Assembly: GCA_002495485.1 (NCBI GenBank)
Contig: DAFH01000179.1
Location: 428-10,048 of the forward strand
Direction: 5' to 3'
DNA from: Candidatus Bathyarchaeota archaeon UBA185
Lineage (GTDB): Archaea > Thermoproteota > Bathyarchaeia > 40CM-2-53-6
DNA: 9,621 nt
Part shown: positions 7,097-9,621 of the stretch, in pieces
How the letters are laid out: each line of letters starts with the position of its first letter
Numbering within the stretch: the stretch's first letter is position 1
Notes under the pieces: generated by a model
Told to the model about the DNA's origin: nothing
Seen by the model: the letters and a program-made list of their open reading frames with translations, nothing else
Databases searched by the model: none
Translations under genes and position numbers: made by a program

Positions 7097-7110
7097 GTGG
7101 TGGCTATCCG

Positions 7111-7162
7111 TATAGACTGTATTTGTCACGGCGTAGATAAGCCCGACGTTCTACTCTATATT
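7111..7162 (-). promoter_or_regulatory. Candidate iorAB promoter region
   Basis: Two TATA-like patches read on the minus strand: AATATA at 7157-7162 (preceded by TCC) and TCTATA at 7111-7116. The first predicts a start near 7133 and a ~45-base leader that includes the GTGATC site. The second predicts a start almost at the ATG, a leaderless transcript. The presence of a ribosome binding site favours the first. The rest of the 187-base gap (7089-7275) holds the short ORF reported under findings. Confidence 0.3.
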
Positions 7163-7275
7163 GGACCAGAGTCCCTCAAGTTCTTCTGCTATCAGCAACC
7201 AATCCTCATAGAGGGCAAGCCGGACCCTGGATAGTGGTCATATCGAGTACTCCTCGGAGACTTGTCTTCGGAATC

Positions 7276-8832
7276 TCAGAGCTTTGCACGAACCTGCCTT
7301 TGTCTCTGGAGCTTCTTCGCGCTGCCGTAGCCTCCTCCGCCCGCCGTTCTGATCTCAATAATGTCTCTCTTGTCGAGAACAACTGTAGTCTTGATTGGCA
7401 GTTGGATTCTGCGGGCCCTCCCTCTGCCCTTCTTGTAGAGAACGACTTGTGTAAGAGCCCCGGGTCCGCCTCCAAAGAGACCTTTCGGTGGGTTTCGGCC
7501 TCTTTCGGCTAGAACGGTAATCGTGGTCCCCTCGGCTGTTGCCTGATATGATCTTATGATTCCCGAGCCGCCTCGATAGTATCCTGAACCGGCGCTGTCG
7601 GGTCTGAGCTCGTATCGTTTGATGAGCAATGGGTATGATCGTTCTATCTCTTCGACAGGCGTGTTCATCGTGTTGGTCATGTTCGCCTGTATTCCATCGA
7701 TGCCATCCCGATCGCTCTGTCCTCCAAGGCCGACGCCGATCGTCTCGTAGAACGCCCAGCCCCTGCCCCTCCAGACTCCACCGATCATCACATTGTTCAT
7801 GGAACCGCCAGAGTCTGCAGGGACCTTATTTGGAATCGCATTGGAGAAAGCTCTGTAGAGCAGATCCGCGTTTCTCTGACTAGTCTCTACGTTTCCACCC
7901 GCAACCGGGTGTGGATGGGTCGGGTTGAGAATCGACCCTTCGGGCGCATAGACCCGTATGGGTGCGAATGCGCCGTAGTTCGCCGGGATATCATCTCCCG
8001 TCAGGGTGCGAGTAACATAGTAGACTCCTGACAGCGTCACTCCATAGACAGCGTTGAGTGGATTCAACACTTGCCTATCCGTTCCGGTGTAATCCACTTG
8101 CAACTCGCGTTTACGGACAATGATTGTAACCCGAAGTTTGATGTCGTGCCCGTCCGGATCTTCGAGACGGTCTTCAGCACTGTAGGTGCCAGATGGAATG
8201 TTAGAGAGTCTGATCCGGGCGAGGTGCTCTGTTTTCGAGAGCGATTCTCTGCAGGCCTGCTGAAACGTTCTCAAGCCGTGCTTCTCTACGAGTTCTAGGA
8301 ATCTCCGTTCGCCAGTCACGTTGGCAGCTGTCTGTGCCTTGAGATCGCCGACTCTCTCTTTCGGGGTTCGAGATGCCGAGGCCAACGCGTCAATCGGACT
8401 CCTGACGAACCTGTTTTTTCGTATCAGGAATCGCGGATTGATCACGACGCCTTCTTCGGAGAGGGTCTTGGCATCCATCGAGATGCTTCCGGGAACCTTG
8501 CCACCGACGTCGGAGTGATGGGCTTTGTTTGCAGCGTATCCGATGAGCTTTCTCGAGTGGTAAATTGGACGAATGACGGTTACATCGTTCAGGTGGGTTC
8601 CGGCGATGTATGGATTGTTGACAATAATCATCGAGGAGGGTTCGAGATCGACATCTTCTCTGTCGCAGTATTCGAGCGTCTTGGCCAGCCCCCATGGCAG
8701 AGAGCCGAGGTGGACGGGAATATGCTCAGCCTGCGCGAGCAGTCTTCCATCATCGTCGAAGATTGCTGCGGAGTGATCCATTCGCTCCCGAATGTTGGGC
8801 GAGTAAGAAGCATTGCGGAGTGCGATGCCCAT
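7276..8832 (-). CDS. HyuB-family protein (hydantoinase B/oxoprolinase/acetone carboxylase type)
   Basis: A 518-residue HyuB-family subunit. HyuB proteins pair with HyuA in ATP-dependent amidohydrolases (N-methylhydantoinase, 5-oxoprolinase) or in acetone/acetophenone carboxylases. Family motifs in order: SYSPNIRERMDHSAAIFD (9-26), EHIPVHLGS (36-44), NNPYIAGTHLNDV (72-84), NKAHHSDVGGKVPGS (102-116, probable metal-site histidines/aspartate), DYTGTDRQVLNPLNAVYG (247-264), FYETIGVGLGGQSDRDGIDG (361-380), MTNTMNTPVEEIE (385-397), LRPDSAGSGYYRGGSG (409-424) and the glycine-rich end TAGGGGYG. No HyuA gene is adjacent on either side, so partner and substrate are unknown. Family homology continues upstream of this ATG (TTTEIIRNSLVYASEE, encoded to about 8880), yet no ATG, GTG or TTG occurs before the in-frame TAA at 8899-8901. 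The 5' end may be truncated, mis-sequenced or use a non-standard start. Confidence 0.85.
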   Translation of the reverse strand: MGIALRNASYSPNIRERMDHSAAIFDDDGRLLAQAEHIPVHLGSLPWGLAKTLEYCDREDVDLEPSSMIIVNNPYIAGTHLNDVTVIRPIYHSRKLIGYAANKAHHSDVGGKVPGSISMDAKTLSEEGVVINPRFLIRKNRFVRSPIDALASASRTPKERVGDLKAQTAANVTGERRFLELVEKHGLRTFQQACRESLSKTEHLARIRLSNIPSGTYSAEDRLEDPDGHDIKLRVTIIVRKRELQVDYTGTDRQVLNPLNAVYGVTLSGVYYVTRTLTGDDIPANYGAFAPIRVYAPEGSILNPTHPHPVAGGNVETSQRNADLLYRAFSNAIPNKVPADSGGSMNNVMIGGVWRGRGWAFYETIGVGLGGQSDRDGIDGIQANMTNTMNTPVEEIERSYPLLIKRYELRPDSAGSGYYRGGSGIIRSYQATAEGTTITVLAERGRNPPKGLFGGGPGALTQVVLYKKGRGRARRIQLPIKTTVVLDKRDIIEIRTAGGGGYGSAKKLQRQRQVRAKL

Positions 8833-8963
8833 CTCCTCGCTCGCATAAACCAGCGAGTTTCTGATGATCTCAGTTGTCGTAGCGTCCTGCTGCGTAGCTT
8901 AGGGCCTGTCCCGCCTGGGCCTAGCAAGTCCCGTTTATTCAGCTTGCTTACGTCAAACTGAGT
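8833..8963 (-). other. Interval between queT and hyuB, including the unstarted 5' part of hyuB
   Basis: Bases 8833-8898 are open in the hyuB frame and encode a conserved-looking N-terminus without a standard start codon. Further upstream the minus strand has an AT-rich GAATAAAC (8933-8940) that could serve as a TATA element, predicting a start near 8910. Two direct copies of AGGCCC (minus-strand reading; 8902-8907 and 8917-8922) lie 15 bases apart. No separate gene is seen here. Confidence 0.4.
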
Positions 8964-9563
8964 CTAGGCTTCATCAGATGAAAGTTCGGTCACTAAAAGT
9001 CCGGTAGACCGCAAGCTGGCGAGGGTCTTCGGTCTGCCGAGTATCCTGAGAAGCGTGTAGCCTCCTATACTGACGGCGACAATGCTCCCGGCAAGTATTC
9101 CGCCAATCGAGATGAGGAGAGGAATCGAGTAGAGCAGCCCTAGGTAGGTGCCCACTATCAGGGCTATGATTACCGTTTCTGAATTGACTGCGAGGACCCA
9201 GCTAGCTCTTCTCCCTCCAAGGGTCCAATTCTTGCCACTGATCTTCCACGCTAGGGTTGCTGCTAAGAAGTTGGCGAGGCTTCCCAAGACCACATCGACA
9301 CCTGTTGCCGCGCCAGGGTTCCCGAGGACTGTGTCTCCGACAAGATTGCCCAAACCTGCGCCAATTGTAACGCCTATGACTGCTGGCCAGCCGAATAGGA
9401 TGGATAACGGCATCAGAACGTCTGCAACTCTGACCTGAATTATCGGGATGCTTGTCGCGGGAAGAATTGAAACGAGGATCGCGTACAGTGCTGCGATCGC
9501 GCTCGCGAGAGTCAGCTGTCGTGTTCGCGAAATGTTTGTTTTGAATCCTATCGTTCTTTCCAT
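8964..9563 (-). CDS. queT: QueT-family membrane protein, likely 7-deazapurine precursor transporter component
   Basis: A 199-residue hydrophobic protein from ATG 9563; the frame is open to 9614 but the ATG has GGGAGG (9567-9572) 3 bases upstream, so the extra 15-17 residues are rejected. QueT is an ECF-type substrate-binding membrane subunit linked in bacteria to uptake of queuosine precursors. In an archaeon the likely use is feeding archaeosine synthesis in tRNA. Family marks: an N-terminal basic segment then LTLASAIAALYAILVSILP (17-35), IIQVRVADVLMPLSILFG (41-58, cf. iqfRvaeal..lp), VIGVTIGAGLGNLVGD (62-77) and GVDVVLGSLANFLAATLAW (88-106), followed by about three more helices and a short hydrophilic tail. 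The helix count fits an S-component. No EcfT or ATPase gene is in the window, so it would share a general energising module or work alone. Substrate is inferred from family. Confidence 0.78.
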   Translation of the reverse strand: MERTIGFKTNISRTRQLTLASAIAALYAILVSILPATSIPIIQVRVADVLMPLSILFGWPAVIGVTIGAGLGNLVGDTVLGNPGAATGVDVVLGSLANFLAATLAWKISGKNWTLGGRRASWVLAVNSETVIIALIVGTYLGLLYSIPLLISIGGILAGSIVAVSIGGYTLLRILGRPKTLASLRSTGLLVTELSSDEA

Positions 9564-9565
9564 TT

Positions 9566-9614
9566 GCCTCCCTACTCCGGGGTTTCGTATGGCGCAACGG
9601 GTGGGAGGCCCCAC
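9566..9614 (-). promoter_or_regulatory. queT leader with potential ribosome-site-masking structure
   Basis: In the minus-strand transcript, GCCTCCC (9603-9609) is the exact complement of GGGAGGC (9566-9572), which contains the queT ribosome binding site. The same upstream bases also form a local hairpin, GTGGG (9610-9614) with CCCAC (9601-9605) around a 4-base loop. The two pairings exclude each other, as in a translational switch. The leader is cut by the window edge. It does not match the preQ1-I or preQ1-II consensus as I know them. Confidence 0.35.
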
Positions 9615-9621
9615 TCACGCG

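Noticed and set aside
7093..7100. TCACGTGG shared by the iorAB start region and the repeat cluster at 3394-3401
   Set aside because: An 8-mer recurring once on either strand of a 9.6-kb window is not rare (roughly 0.3 expected), and at 7093 it overlaps the ribosome binding site, which explains it.
9564..9614. N-terminal extension of QueT to 9614
   Set aside because: The extra residues (MGPPTRCAIRNPGVGRQ) look non-coding, and the ATG at 9563 has a GGGAGG directly upstream.
1..9621. CRISPR array, tRNA, rRNA or insertion sequence
   Set aside because: No regularly spaced repeats, no cloverleaf or rRNA-like conserved stretches, and no transposase-like reading frame or terminal inverted repeats with target duplication were seen on either strand.

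Overview
The window looks like a chromosomal segment of an archaeon of moderate G+C content, though a bacterium with an archaeal-type ATPase cannot be excluded. The main clue is the end of an A/V-type ATP synthase operon (subunits B then D). Supporting clues are AT-rich TATA-like elements about 25 bases before likely transcript starts, several TTG/GTG starts, and a flavin-dependent thymidylate synthase. A TACK-lineage archaeon (Bathyarchaeia- or Nitrososphaeria-like) is my best guess, with low confidence.

Layout. (1) Bases 1-916, plus strand: the C-terminus of ATP synthase subunit B and a complete subunit D, 3 bases apart. (2) 926-1213, minus: a small cysteine-rich protein with two metal-binding cysteine clusters, convergent with subunit D. 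(3) 1491-2680, plus: two overlapping ThyX-type ORFs. The first has the ThyX fold signatures but lacks the catalytic RHRx7S segment. The second has that segment but a reduced N-terminus. (4) 2725-3309, minus: a GtrA-family membrane protein behind a good TATA element and a cluster of short repeats. (5) 3480-7088, minus: a 1202-residue single-chain indolepyruvate:ferredoxin oxidoreductase (IorA-ferredoxin-IorB-DUF6537 architecture). (6) 7276-8832, minus: an orphan HyuB (hydantoinase B/oxoprolinase family) subunit whose family homology runs upstream of the first usable start codon. (7) 8964-9563, minus: a QueT-type membrane protein, probably the substrate-binding component for a queuosine/archaeosine precursor, with a leader that could hide its own ribosome binding site.

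The minus-strand genes QueT, HyuB, IorAB and GtrA point the same way but are separated by 131-187 base gaps that contain promoter-like elements, so they are probably separate units or a loose cluster. IorAB would oxidise aryl pyruvates (from aromatic amino acids) to aryl-acetyl-CoA and reduced ferredoxin. Some HyuB relatives act on aromatic ketones (acetophenone carboxylase), but a functional link here is speculation. No CRISPR array, tRNA, rRNA or insertion sequence was found. The items most worth a second look are the split/duplicated ThyX pair with complementary losses, the HyuB 5' end without a start codon, the fused IorAB in an apparently archaeal context, the QueT leader, and a possible frameshifted mini-gene between HyuB and IorAB.
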